Assembly: GCA_018340805.1 (NCBI GenBank)
Contig: JACMZG010001908.1
Location: forward strand, 12,868,644 to 12,932,643
Source: Microvelia longipes
Taxonomy: Eukaryota; Arthropoda; Insecta; Hemiptera; Veliidae
DNA length: 64,000 nucleotides
Reading direction: 5' to 3'
How positions within the stretch are numbered: the stretch's first letter is position 1; each line of letters starts with the position of its first letter. The notes beneath the pieces were generated by a model. The model made no database searches and had not been told where the DNA came from. It saw only the letters and a list, made by a program, of their open reading frames with translations. Shown here one piece after another: positions 22,803 through 32,920 of the stretch. The translations under genes were made by a program, and so were the position numbers.

Positions 22803-23150
22803 AATGGATATCATGTTATTAACCATAACATGAGTAAATACAGATACATAGTTTGCTGTGCATATCATGTATTGACCATGAGTTACATGATGTTATTGAC
22901 CATAGAGTAAATACAGATATATATAGTTTGCTATGCATATCACGTTATTGACCATAACATGAGTAAATACAGATACATAGTTTGCTATGCATATCATGTT
23001 ATTGACCATAACATGAGTAAATACAGATATATAGTTTGCTATGCATATCACGTTATTGACCATAACATAGGTAAATACAGATACATATTTTGTTATGCAT
23101 ATCATGTTAATGACCATAACATGAGTAAATACAAATACATATTTTTAAAA
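22803..23150. repeat. 54-bp tandem array (about 6 copies)
   Basis: Units containing ACCATAACATGAGTAAATAC, then AGATACATAGTTTGCTATGC and ATATCATGTTATTG, begin at 22951, 23005, 23059 and 23113, exactly 54 bp apart, with two more irregular units to the left. Each unit holds an imperfect palindrome, CATGTTATTGACCATAACATG. Because 54 is a multiple of three, the array is open in one frame on each strand; these frames are artefacts of periodicity. Confidence 0.93.
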
Positions 23151-23851
23151 TCTAAAACATATTTGGTAACCAAAATAACTTAAAATTTACACTTAACTAA
23201 AACATGGCAACACTTATTTTAAATTTTAATACTTAGGAAATTATGAAAAGATAAATTAAGGGCATTAGTCAACAGGGTTGGGCGAAATACTACATATTCT
23301 TATTTTTAACATGTTAAATTAAATATTTTTATTTAACATAAAATATATTTAAATTAAATTAACATATTAAATGAAGCATTTAAATTCTTTATATTTGCAT
23401 GTAAAGTGCATAAATACTTTTAACTTGTATCTTTTAGGATATAAATTCTTTGAACTTGCCCATAAAATATGTTATAATTTTTAACATCTATGTTAAAATA
23501 TTAAATACTTTTAATGTGTATTTAAAAGCGAATTCGCCTTTTCCCTGTTAGAAACAGTTAAATAGAACTTTAAATAATAAGTTAAAATACTGTATTTAAA
23601 ATTATCCTTACTTCAAGCACTGATTAGTTATACTATATTACTCAATGACTTCAAGAATAAAATATTAAATAATTAAATATTGCATTTAATTATTATTACA
23701 TTGCATTAATTTATTTATAAGTATACAGGAAGATGTTAATATTATAATAGTGAAAGATTTGTTTAATACTGTCAGACACTGTGAATCTTAGACAAAACAA
23801 CTTAAGATTATCAAGTATTAAGTAATATTAAGTATTAAGTAAGATTATCAA
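23151..23851. other. Very AT-rich non-coding interval
   Basis: Runs of TTAAATA-type low-complexity sequence; no gene or defined repeat recognised. Confidence 0.4.
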
Positions 23852-24672
23852 GTTGTAAGGTTGGCAATACCAATGGCGGGAATAAATAAATAAATAAACA
23901 CTTTATTATTTTGTATAAATTTTTGGAAAATTTTTCGTTTTCCCAAATTCTTTGGGAAAACAAAAGGGTGATCAATTTTTTTTATCAAGGGAGCCGATAA
24001 AAATTGTTCTTTTATTTCTTTAATGTTAGTTAATTTGTGATAAATGAGGTAATAATTAATAGAACAACCATCGGTGCTAAAAAATTGCCAATATTTCATA
24101 GATAAATACTTCGATTATTCCAGGATTTTAAATATAGAATCATGCTCTTATCACTACTGACATGGATTTGTCCGATTTAACCCAGAAAAAATAAAACCTT
24201 AACAGATAATTTAAACAAAAATTTTACAAAGAAGAGAATTTATTGAGTTATTAATTTTTTTGAGGGTAAATAAAATTGATTAATAAATTAAAACACCATT
24301 ACGGTGAAAATCAGCTAGTTATCAGTTAATTTAATACCCATTACAACTAATTTAAACAATTTAATGGTATTAAAAGGTAATTTAGTGTATTTGTGCAAAC
24401 TAAAATTAATTAAAAGTAACATTAACTAACAATAAATAAAATAAAACACTATATTGTGATTTTCACCTTCTTATCACTCAATTTAAAATACTCGCGACAA
24501 CCCATTGAAACCCTATTTTTCAATGAAATAGTGATTCTACTGAGTTTATACACCCTAAAATTAATTAAATTAAAACACTTCGTGAAAAAATTTAAAGAAA
24601 TAATTGTTACAACGATCACCCTTTTGTTATCAATTTCTTATCAGAGATGGTGGCACTGCTACGGACTTTGAA
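23852..24672. mobile_element. Non-autonomous DNA transposon, family T1, copy B
   Basis: Aligns along its length with 19381-20203, beginning GTTGTAAGGTTGGCAATACC and ending TCTTATCAGAGATGG and CTTTGAATT. It carries the inner inverted pair AACAAAAGGGTGATCA (about 23959) and CGATCACCCTTTTGTT (about 24613). Just inside the left end is an insertion of ~75 bp absent from copy A (an AATAAATAAATAAATAAA run then CACTTTATTATTTTG), possibly a truncated retroposon tail. Non-coding. Confidence 0.8.
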
Positions 24673-24924
24673 TTCCATAGATAATAGAGCATTTGAATGG
24701 ACAACCCCATTAGTGTTGAAATTTGTTTGCAGGGGGAGCTCCAAACCCAACTTGTGAGGTCTGCAGCAAATAAGTCCTGTGTAATGGACAATATTTTTAT
24801 TAAAAAAAAAATATTGTAGAAAAAATTGTCGGATTTAAATTTAATTACAAAATGATGGTACAAAGCCACGCCAAATGCACCCTTCTCGTGACATTTTTGT
24901 AAGTACTTTTCTCAAATAAATACG
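24673..24924. other. Non-coding spacer
   Basis: Nothing recognised between transposon T1 copy B and the GC-hairpin cluster. The minus-strand frames here read into the GC-rich repeat and are not genes. Confidence 0.35.
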
Positions 24925-25135
24925 GGCCTTCGGCCCGTAGCCGCTACGCGGCCTCGGCGCTTCGCGCCTCGTCTGCTCCACGGCGTCGGCCCACCGGGCC
25001 GCTTCGCGGCCACATTGTTGTTGGTTTGTATTATGTGTTGTTCTTGTTACATGGCATTTTGCCATGTATCTAGCGAATTTTCACAGCCTTTCCACACAGA
25101 CCCGCTTCGCGGGCCTGAGAGGCTTTCTCACAAAT
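24925..25135. repeat. GC-rich cluster of short perfect hairpins, copy B
   Basis: Same order of palindromes as 9275-9515: ACGGGCCTTCGGCCCGT, GCCGCTACGCGGC, GGCGCTTCGCGCC, GGCCGCTTCGCGGCC and GCCCGCTTCGCGGGC, then GAGAGGCTTTCTCAC and TCACAAATTTGATTTT. Several hairpins that are mismatched in copy A are perfect here. The CACATTGTTGTT and ATTTTGCCA linkers are also shared. It lies in AT-rich sequence with no coding potential. Confidence 0.87.
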
Positions 25136-25641
25136 TTGATTTTGCTAATTGAGATTTTATTCATACTCTATTATTAATAGTATGCTATAATATTAAAATT
25201 AAGAAGCATTATTGTGCCGGCAATCGCGCAACAATCGTCACGGAATTCATTCTAGCTACACAAATTTAGTGTCAGACAGCTTTAACTTTCACAGAGTTTT
25301 ATTGGTATAAGTATCGATACGAAGAAGGAACAACTGTAACATAAAGCGTCCCGTTTTCGCGACAACAATAATCGAAGAAGAGCCCGTAAAAACCCCATTT
25401 AAACCCTGGTTAGAACCCGTAAAAGAATATTTTACCGTCTAAACTAATAAATCTTGAAACGAATCAAAAAACTAGAATAAAATACGTCAAACATAATTCT
25501 TTCCTGACAGTGTTGTCCAAAACAAAAACATTAGAAAAAAAAAAAACAAATATAGATAAAAATAAAACTAGCGGCGGCCGCGACAATTATAAACAAAAAT
25601 ATATTCATGATTTTTGTTTTTAAATAAAAATGCCGTTTTCG
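25136..25641. other. Non-coding interval with raised CpG content
   Basis: No gene is recognised. CpG-containing words (TCGCGACAAC, GCGGCGGCCGCGAC) are more frequent than in neighbouring DNA. The interval lies immediately downstream, in minus-strand terms, of the candidate small ORF at 25642-25773. Confidence 0.35.
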
Positions 25642-25773
25642 TCACTTAGGATAGTCCGATTGAGCTGAAACCGGTCGCAATCGTTTTAGAATGACTTCGA
25701 CCATATAAAGACTACTTCGAGGTTCTTCCGCTTTACGGGCCTGCTTAGCTCGGCGTGGTTTAGTGGAAGCCAT
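25642..25773 (-). CDS. Candidate small basic ORF (43 codons) with TATA-type promoter
   Basis: The ATG at 25773 has a good context (AAAAATGG) and opens a 43-residue frame beginning MASTKPRRAKQARKAEEPRS, basic at its N-terminus, ending in TGA at 25642. A canonical TATAAAAG lies on the minus strand at 25842-25835, about 62 bp upstream. The C-terminal RLRPVSAQS is coded by DNA that recurs near 33883-33915 (there RLRPISAQS in the same frame), so part of it belongs to a dispersed repeat. I do not recognise the product. It could be a small intronless gene, the leader of an unidentified mobile element, or chance. Confidence 0.25.
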   Translation of the reverse strand: MASTKPRRAKQARKAEEPRSSLYMVEVILKRLRPVSAQSDYPK

Positions 25774-25834
25774 TTTTGTCCTGTCTCTCTGGGACAGTAG
25801 GCTTACCAGGATGGAGCAAGAGGTAGAGGCCCCT

Positions 25835-25842
25835 CTTTTATA
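25835..25842 (-). promoter_or_regulatory. TATA box candidate
   Basis: TATAAAAG followed by a GC-rich stretch, read on the minus strand. It would place transcription start near 25810, upstream of the small ORF at 25773. It lies about 72 bp outside the 5' LTR of the Gypsy element. Confidence 0.35.
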
Positions 25843-25913
25843 CTATATCACCACCCTCTAACACTACTGAACCCAACAGATATCGTACGATTCTTTGACC
25901 TAGACGTATACAT

Positions 25914-26825
25914 TACGAGGTTCGTATAAGACGTCCGCCATTTTATCGCCTTCGTGAATTTTCTCGATAGCGTCGGTTTTTCCACGTGTTCTGTGACGTC
26001 AGAACAAGGTTTTTGCTTCCGCCAATCAGGGAACGCCGTGGGTAATCACATGTTTTCCTTCGACCAATGAGAGTCGAGTGGAAGGGGGACGCCTCTGCAT
26101 CCCTCGGGAAATCGCCAGTTCTCTCCTGGATCTCGCCCGCTCCTTTCAAGGAGCTAATTCCGAATTTGTCTTATTGTAAGTAGCTTGGCTTGTTCTGTGA
26201 TGGAACTCATCACATTACACAAAACATGACTTGTTTTATTTAGTTGACACCATATAAGTCGTTCAGTATTTATGAATATTAATTTAAAGTAAACTCAATT
26301 TAAAACTTCGCGTGGAATTAAAATTTGACTACGCTTGCATCACCTAGGAGGGCTGCAGTAGATACAAATTTAGTAGCGGTCAGCTGCTATTGCATCGTGG
26401 GACTCGTTGGAGCCTTTTTTTGCTCTTTTCAACTTTAATTTCTTCGTATTTGAGATAAGTCTGAAGACGAATGATCTTTATAAGTAAATTATTTAAGATA
26501 GGTAATATAATTTCATGTTCATTAAACAAATTTAATTACGAATCGGTTTGGTCCATATTTTTTTATTGTTACTTATTTGAATATAAAAATAAATTGTATT
26601 AATTCGCAAATTTTTGTGTTGATGTTGGTTTTTCAAGTCGGGGGCGATCGATGATCTCCCCACTCCTACCCCCTTTTTGAGAATTAATTCTGAGCTAGAT
26701 AACAGTTTTCTTTAAATAAGATATTTATTTACAAGAAGTCCAACTATAATATACTTTGATGCGATCCTGAGGTAAGTTAGGCTAAGTTTTAGTTTGGGGT
26801 CGTCCACCCCTTGGTTGGACTTGTA
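25914..26825 (+). repeat. Gypsy 5' LTR
   Basis: About 912 bp, matching 32921-33839 almost base for base. It contains a CRE-like TGACGTCA (about 25995) and a run of CpG-containing sequence in its first 250 bp, probably the U3 promoter. The first 230 bp are open on the minus strand only by chance. Confidence 0.93.
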
Positions 26826-26828
26826 ATT

Positions 26829-26850
26829 TTGGCCGCCAACCTTGGAGCGA
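26829..26850 (+). other. Putative primer-binding site
   Basis: TGGCCGCCAACCTTGGAGCG begins a few bases after the LTR end. It starts with TGG, as expected for pairing with the CCA end of a tRNA, and sits at the usual position. Which tRNA is used cannot be decided by eye. Confidence 0.5.
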
Positions 26851-27087
26851 TTTTTCCCCTACTTTACTCTCGTAAAGTGGAACGGAGATTCGTTACCGAA
26901 GGAACTGGGAGCTCGATTGAAAACCAACACTTAATAAAACTTCAGATTAATTAATGAACATTAAATTATTTATCTAAATACGTATAGATTTCATGTAAAC
27001 GTATATGCTCACATATATTGTAAATTATTGTAATCTATATGTTAAAATTTATCTTAATCTGCTACTTTATGTACCAATCTAAGTTGT

Positions 27088-28309
27088 ATGACCAGTAACT
27101 ATTTTCTAAGATCTGTAACCATGGAGCAACAGATACTTGACAAATTGGCAAAAATACAATCTGACAATGCTGCGCAAGTTGCGGCAGAAAAAAATAGGTT
27201 AGAGCGTGATGCTAAATTTCAAGAGTCAGTACGGGAGGGTTTAAAAAATTTTAACCATCAAATTGCTGTGTTAACGCAAAAAACCGAAAAACTATCTGGC
27301 CAAACTAATAAAATAGCCGAATTAGAAAAAGCTATCCAATCCAATAGAGAACTCATTGAGGAGTTACTCAAAAATGGTAATGGCCCTGATACTAATAGCT
27401 CTACGGGTGATGATGGCTCGGAGAAAGATAAAGGTGAGGTTGACAAGGATAAAACTGATAGTCCAGTCATTATTATGTCACGTAATTATGAGCCTAACTC
27501 TGTTGAGATCTTCGCTACTGAAAAAGAGGTATGTCCCGTTAATTTTATTAATCATTTAGAACTAAAAATTTGTAGAGAAAAGAAGGTTAATAATTTCAAA
27601 TCTATCATTAAAAGCCACCTGCAAATGAGGCGTACTATTGGTATCTTGTACATGAGGCTGAATTTCAAAATTTTGAGGAATTCAAAATTAGTTTTCTTGA
27701 GGAATTTTGGTCTATAGAACGGCAGGAGACTCTACGAGATCAGTTGGAAAATGGACGCTACAACAGTCAAAAAGGTAGTAAAATTCAATATGTTTATTCC
27801 ATGTTTGCAAGGGTTCGTTCACTTGACGGAGCTCCATCAGAGCGAGAAATGATAAGAAAATTATCAAAACATTTTGATAGCAAAGTGCAATTATGGTACC
27901 AAATGCGTAAACCCCAAAATTAAACGATTTTATTGTACTATTGAAAGATCATGAACGTTTCAATGAAACTGATCTGGTTACGGAGACATTGGCTAATGCG
28001 AATAAAGGTAAGAACCATGATAATAACATAAGAAAACCATATGATAGTTACAAGAAACCAGCTGATAGCAATTTTGGTCACCAGCGTAGAGATAAGAACA
28101 GCGTTCCGGATTACAAAAACCAAAATTCAGGTAACCGTAATAATTATTATAATCACTCTAGCAACCGTTACAAGCCCTATTATGACCAAAACAAGAGAGA
28201 GAGTCGAATTGGCGAAATCGACCTGAAAATCAGTCACAGTTTAACAAAGGTAGAGATGACCAAAATAAAAATGACAATAAAAATTTTAGGGGTAATATTG
28301 TCAAATTGA
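27088..28309 (+). CDS. gag: Gypsy gag (frame-broken)
   Basis: Structural capsid-forming protein of the element. The first part (27088-27717) opens with a long helical stretch: MEQQILDKLAKIQSDN and QTNKIAELEKAIQSN at about residues 12-95, a probable coiled coil. A charged linker follows, then the start of the capsid domain (PVNFINHLELKI). The capsid continues in another frame from about 27640 (FLEEFWSIERQETLRDQL, VRSLDGAPSEREMIRKLSKH) to 27922, and a third frame (27941-28309) gives an Asn/Lys/Tyr-rich basic tail. No CCHC zinc knuckle is visible, so nucleic-acid binding may rest on the basic tail. ATG at 27121 is an alternative start. Confidence 0.82.
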
Positions 28310-28756
28310 AGGACCTCAAGTAGATGATCAGTCGGAAAACTCCACAGGAGACCAGTAAATCGGGTTACTGGTTCCCCTAAAAAGGTAAATCCCGAAATTA
28401 ATTTAATTCAGTGTATAAATAAAGCAAATAGTGATTCACACTATGACAAAATGTTTTCAGTGCAAGAAAATACAGCTGTTTTGGAGTTGGTAGGAAGTGA
28501 TGCCCAGGACTTGGAGGAGGGAAATAAAAATTTCCCTACACCTGGAAGAAAAATTCCCTACAACCAGAGTCAACCTGAAGGAGGGATATTTGGTAGCCTG
28601 GAGACACGCCCACCTGAGGTAGCCCTACTTTCCCCCAGGAGATGACTCACCCTACCACTACAGGTCATGATATTTTATTTAACTTGAACTCTTATAAAAA
28701 CGATGTTTTAAACGAAACTGATATTGAAAATAATTGTGTTTTACTTCCTGTGTGTG

Positions 28757-29304
28757 TGGGAAAAATAAAACAATATGGATATTAAAATATTGTATGATAG
28801 TGGATCTATGGTGAATTGTGTGTCTTCTGAGACTCTTAATAGTTTAAATTTGGACTTCCAAGATAAAACTTTTCCTATTCAAAAATGTTTTGTTTATATG
28901 GCAAATGGTAAGAAAGTTCCTGTAGTAAATCAAGTGTGTTTAGATTTGAATATTAATGGTTTTGAATAGTTCTATGTTTCTTGTCATTGAAAAACTTAGT
29001 ACTTCACTTATATTAGGAATTCCCTTCCTTTATGAGCATCAAGTGGAACTTGATTTTGATAAACATTTAATTAAATTAAAATTTCCCCATAACCAAACTC
29101 TAAGTTTTATTTGTGATACTCCTGATTGTCTTGTACATTCTAAAGTAAATGAGAATTGTGGTGAAAAGTTAGAACCTGGTCTTAATAAGATTGAGGTTGT
29201 TCCTGATGTCCATGCTAGCGATGTTTTTGGTGAGAGGACGTTAGATAATAATTTTAGTGATACTGTAAATAAACTCATTTGTAAAGAATCTATATTACCC
29301 TGCT
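28757..29304 (+). CDS. pro: Gypsy protease (frame-broken)
   Basis: Retropepsin-type aspartic protease that would cleave the polyprotein. The catalytic triplet is seen as ILYDSGSMVNCVSSE (Asp codon at 28796). The second part, in another frame from about 28960, has LSTSLILGIPFL, the hydrophobic I-L-G motif near the end of retropepsins. A stop at 28968 separates the two. Between gag and protease (28310-28756) lies a stretch without a clear conserved domain, including a 64-codon frame at 28451-28645 containing proline-rich sequence. Confidence 0.8.
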
Positions 29305-29334
29305 GATAGGCAAAAATTAGCCAATATCATAATT

Positions 29335-29750
29335 AATAATAAGGAAGTTTTTAGCGACCGAATTGGGTGCATTCATGGTTATGAGTACGAATTCGAATTG
29401 AATGACGATACTCCCTTTTTTAAAAAAGAATTATCCTATAAAAGCATCATATGCTCTCTAGTAGATGCTGAGATTAAGAAATTATTAGATAATGGTATCA
29501 TTAAACCATCCAAAAGTCAATATATAAATCCCTTATTAGTTGTTAAAAGAGGTGAGAAAGGTGTTCGTTTGTGTTTAGACTTAAGGTATATAAATGCTAG
29601 AATCAAGATAGATCGACAAGGTCCTCGTGGGATTGAGGAAGTTGTTTGTTCTTTATCTAAAGTTAATTATATTACAAAAATTGATATGATTCAGAGCTTT
29701 CACCAAGTACAACTGAAAGAAAATTGTCACCAATATGGGTTTTATGTATA
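29335..29750 (+). CDS. pol: Gypsy reverse transcriptase, N-terminal half
   Basis: Fingers and palm of the RT: EIKKLLDNGIIKPSKSQYIN, PLLVVKRGEKGVRLCLDLRY (the usual V-x-x-R-x-C-x-D-Y/L-R block), KIDMIQSFHQVQL (catalytic Asp region) and YGFYV. A stop follows at about 29748. The expected GLTNAP region is replaced by unreadable sequence until the next open frame at about 29779. Confidence 0.87.
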
Positions 29751-29778
29751 AGGGGTTATTTATGTTTATACACGTAGT

Positions 29779-30698
29779 GTGTTTGGGCACTGCTGTAGTG
29801 GAGCAAGTTTGGACAGGGCATTAGAATATTGCCTGCCTGAACATTTAAAAAAGAAAATTAAGAGATACATTGACGACATATGTATCATTTCTGAGAATAT
29901 TGATGAACATCTAGCCGTTATTGATGAATTATTGACTGTTATGCGTAAGGCAGGAATAACTTTACACTTAGAAAAATCTGTTTTTGTTGCTGGTGAGGTT
30001 AAATTGTTAGGTTATATTTTTAATACTCAAGGATGTAGGCCTGACCCGGAGAAGGTCAAAGCTATAGTTGAATTTCCAAAACCTAAAAATATTAAGGATG
30101 TTCGTTCACTGCTTGGACTTACTTTATTTTATTCTAGATTTACTCCACTCTATGCCCAGGAATGCATACCATTCTATGAACTATGTAAAAAACCAAATAA
30201 ATTTAAGTGGACCCCTGAACTAGATGAACAGTTGACTAAAATTAAAAATTTGTTTCTTGATTGTGTAATGTTAAAATATCCAAATTATGATTGCCCATTT
30301 TTTATTCAAAGTGATGCTAGCAAATTAGCTGTAGGTGGACAATTGTACCAAATAATAGATGGTGAAGCAAGAGTAATTCAATTTGCGTCTAGACGACTTA
30401 CGAAAGCTGAACAAAAATATTCTATATGGAAATGGAACTTCTTGGAATAGTGTACTTAGTACGGAAATGGTTTGATTATTTAACTGTTTCGCGTGAAACT
30501 ACCACTATTTATACGGACAATAAAGCTCTAGAGAGTTTATTTAAAATAGTGAACCCCTCGAATCGAGTTTGCAGATGGATTGCCTATCTACAACTCGTTA
30601 ATATTAAAATTGTTCATATTAAGGGCAAAGCTAATTTTGTACCCGATATCCTTTCCAGGAATCCACCTGAAATTACTCCGATGGACAAATTTTGTTAA
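29779..30698 (+). CDS. pol: Gypsy reverse transcriptase C-terminal half and RNase H
   Basis: Opens with RALEYCLPEHLKKKIKRYID, giving the YIDD catalytic box at 29866-29877. It continues through LHLEKSVFVAGEVKLLGYIF, KAIVEFPKPKNIKDVRSLLG and FTPLYAQE to FFIQSDASKLAVGGQLYQ (RNase H DAS) and FASRRLTKAEQKYS. One frameshift near 30440 separates the RNase H middle (LLGIVYLVRKWFDYL, YTDNKALESLF) and the end of the domain (HIKGKANFVPDILSR). It copies element RNA and degrades the RNA strand. Confidence 0.9.
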
Positions 30699-31663
30699 GA
30701 CTGATGGGTATCCCATATTCACCCTACATCAGAAGACTGAACATCTCGTTAGCAATCTATTGAACAAAATACCTCAGTTACAAGCAGAGGATGAGTATGT
30801 TTTGAGTATAAAAAATAATTTAGGCAAGTATAATGGTCGTTTTATCATAATTCATGATATCCTTTATGTCAAACAAAACGACGGTCTTAAGTTAGTGTTA
30901 CCTAAGTCTATAATTGGTCAATTAATTAATACCATCCACAATAATTTTTTACACTGTGGTGTTTACAAAACTAGAAAGTTAATCCAAGAGGATTTTTATT
31001 TTCCGAATCTTAAGAAAAAAAGATTTTAGATGAACTTAAATATTGTAAGACTTGTCAATTTAAGAAAATTCACACTCTTGCCTATCATCAAAAATCTTGT
31101 ACTTTGCTCCCTAGGGATATTAATCATTATTTATGTGTAGATTTTTGTGGACCGTTCCCTACATACGGACCTCAAAATTATACCTACTTGTTCATAGTTG
31201 TGAATCCTTTTTCAAAATTTGTAAAAACATATCCGATTCCTAGAGAAACTACCTCTCAAGCTATAAAGTGCCTTGATGACTATTTCAAAACTTTTCCCAA
31301 ACCAGAATGTCTTATTGCTGATAATGGAAGGCAATTTCTGTCACCAAATGGTCAGACTACTTAGTAAATGCTCAGATTAAGCCCATTTTTGTGCCCATCA
31401 GGCATCCCCAAGCAAATAGGGCAGAGAGATCTATTCGAGATGTTATAGAAAAATTACGAATTTGCCTAAAAGATAGACATGAGCAATGGCCTCTACACTT
31501 AAGAGACATTGAATTTAGCTTGAATGCTACGGCATGCTCTATTACCCAAATGACTCCAATTGAGGTTCAGTTTGGAATTAAACCCATGAGAGAGTGGGAA
31601 AATCATGTAGTTTTATCCCTGTTAGAGATGATCTTAGGAATCACGAGGATAATGTTGAATTAA
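30699..31663 (+). CDS. pol: Gypsy integrase, zinc-binding and catalytic domains (frame-broken)
   Basis: Inserts the DNA copy into the host genome. The zinc domain shows IHNNFLHCGVYKTRKLIQED to 31026, with its CKTCQ cysteine pair after a break at about 31049. The catalytic core gives DFCGPFPTYG (first Asp, about 31140) and IADNGRQFLS (second Asp, about 31318). Another stop falls near 31362. RHPQANRAERSIRDVIEKLR (31403 on) then carries the catalytic Glu. Three frames are used in all. Confidence 0.87.
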
Positions 31664-31766
31664 TTAAAAAAGAATAAAAAATGTCAGAAATTCTGAAAAT
31701 CAAAAATTTGACTCTGAAAGAAAAATAGTTCAATTCAAAATAGGTGATTCTGTTCTTGTAAGAAAA

Positions 31767-31961
31767 TTGAATGTAAGCAAAAAAGATTATAAAAAATATT
31801 CCAAGTTTATGCCTCGTTATGAGGGTCCTTATGTTATTTTAGAGCGTTATGATCGTGGATCTTATTTGCTTGCTTTTAAATCTGATATTTCTAAAATACG
31901 TGGAATTTTCCATGGTTCTATGATTAAACCCTATTTTGAAAAAGGTACTGGTTGTGACTAA
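31767..31961 (+). CDS. pol: Gypsy integrase C-terminal domain
   Basis: Reads YSKFMPRYEGPYVILERYDR, then SYLLAF and HGSMIKPYF, the C-terminal GPY/F module of Gypsy integrases, which helps bind DNA and LTR ends. It is in a separate frame from the catalytic domain. The stop at 31959 ends the pol region. Confidence 0.83.
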   Translation: MNVSKKDYKKYSKFMPRYEGPYVILERYDRGSYLLAFKSDISKIRGIFHGSMIKPYFEKGTGCD

Positions 31962-32920
31962 AGTTGTAGTAATTGTGACTTAGATCGAAAATTGTTCTGC
32001 AGTATTATAAATAAAATTAAAAATTTAATTGTTAACATTATTAAGTTCTTAAGAGACGTAATTATATCCATAGAGAGAAATCTAATTGTTTAATTTGATG
32101 TAATGTGATTATACACATGGTGCAACTAATATTTTAATTTATAATTATATTTTTTTTGTTCATTTATTTTTTAATTTTGCATTTTGTTTTTGACAATTAT
32201 TAAAATCATTAATTTGTATTTTTTGACTAACCTCTATAGGAGGATGATAATTTAGTTTTGCACAATTGTGCTGGCAACTGCCAAAGTTAGTTTCTTTAGA
32301 TAAAGAAATTTTGATTCTGTCTACATGAAAAATATAATTTTTTTTAGACAATTTGATTTTATAATTTTTATATTGAGTAAAAATAATAAATAACTATAAT
32401 AAATTTTATAAAATTTGATATACATATAAATTTTTTTTTTAAACTTCTACATTTTTAAAGATTAACTCAGTTTCTACATTCATGATTTATTGTTTTATTT
32501 AACGTTTAAAAACTTTACTTTGTTGTAAAATAAAAATTTAAAATATAAACAAATTTATTGTACATTTAAAAAGAATTTCAAGAAAAATAAATTTAATTAT
32601 ACAAACAATGTAACATATTATACTTACCAACATTGTACTTAAACATGATAATTGTAATTGTAAAATTGTAACATAATAACTGTAACATTATAATTGAAAC
32701 ATTGTAACTGTGATTATAATTTTGTATATTTTGGACCAACCGTAATTAATTTAAATTAAATTCATTATTAATTTTTTTGTAAAATTGTAATTTTTTTTAT
32801 TAGTTATTTCTTTTGATTAAACTCATTTGATTAGGACTTTTGTATCTCAGCTTATCTGATGTCAATTTAAATGAAAATTTTCTTCTCAAATTTCCATTTT
32901 TTTTTTCCCCCGGAGGCATG
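31962..32920. other. Gypsy 3' internal region without an envelope gene
   Basis: About 960 bp of AT-rich sequence between the integrase stop and the 3' LTR. No signal peptide, transmembrane or envelope-like frame is seen on either strand, so the element appears env-less. The expected purine-rich tract is not obvious: the bases before the LTR are T- and C-rich followed by GGAGGCATG. Confidence 0.6.

Noticed and set aside
325..23150. CRISPR array
   Set aside because: The arrays at 325-2490 and 22803-23150 are contiguous tandem repeats without unique spacers, in a eukaryotic genome.
22893..23183. Open frames of 74 codons on both strands
   Set aside because: They are produced by the 54-bp tandem repeat, whose length is a multiple of three; no protein family is involved.
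25943..26149. Minus-strand frame repeated in both LTRs
   Set aside because: Present twice only because it lies in the LTR; antisense to the element with no family resemblance.
31962..32920. Envelope gene after the Gypsy integrase
   Set aside because: No frame with a signal peptide or membrane anchor on either strand.
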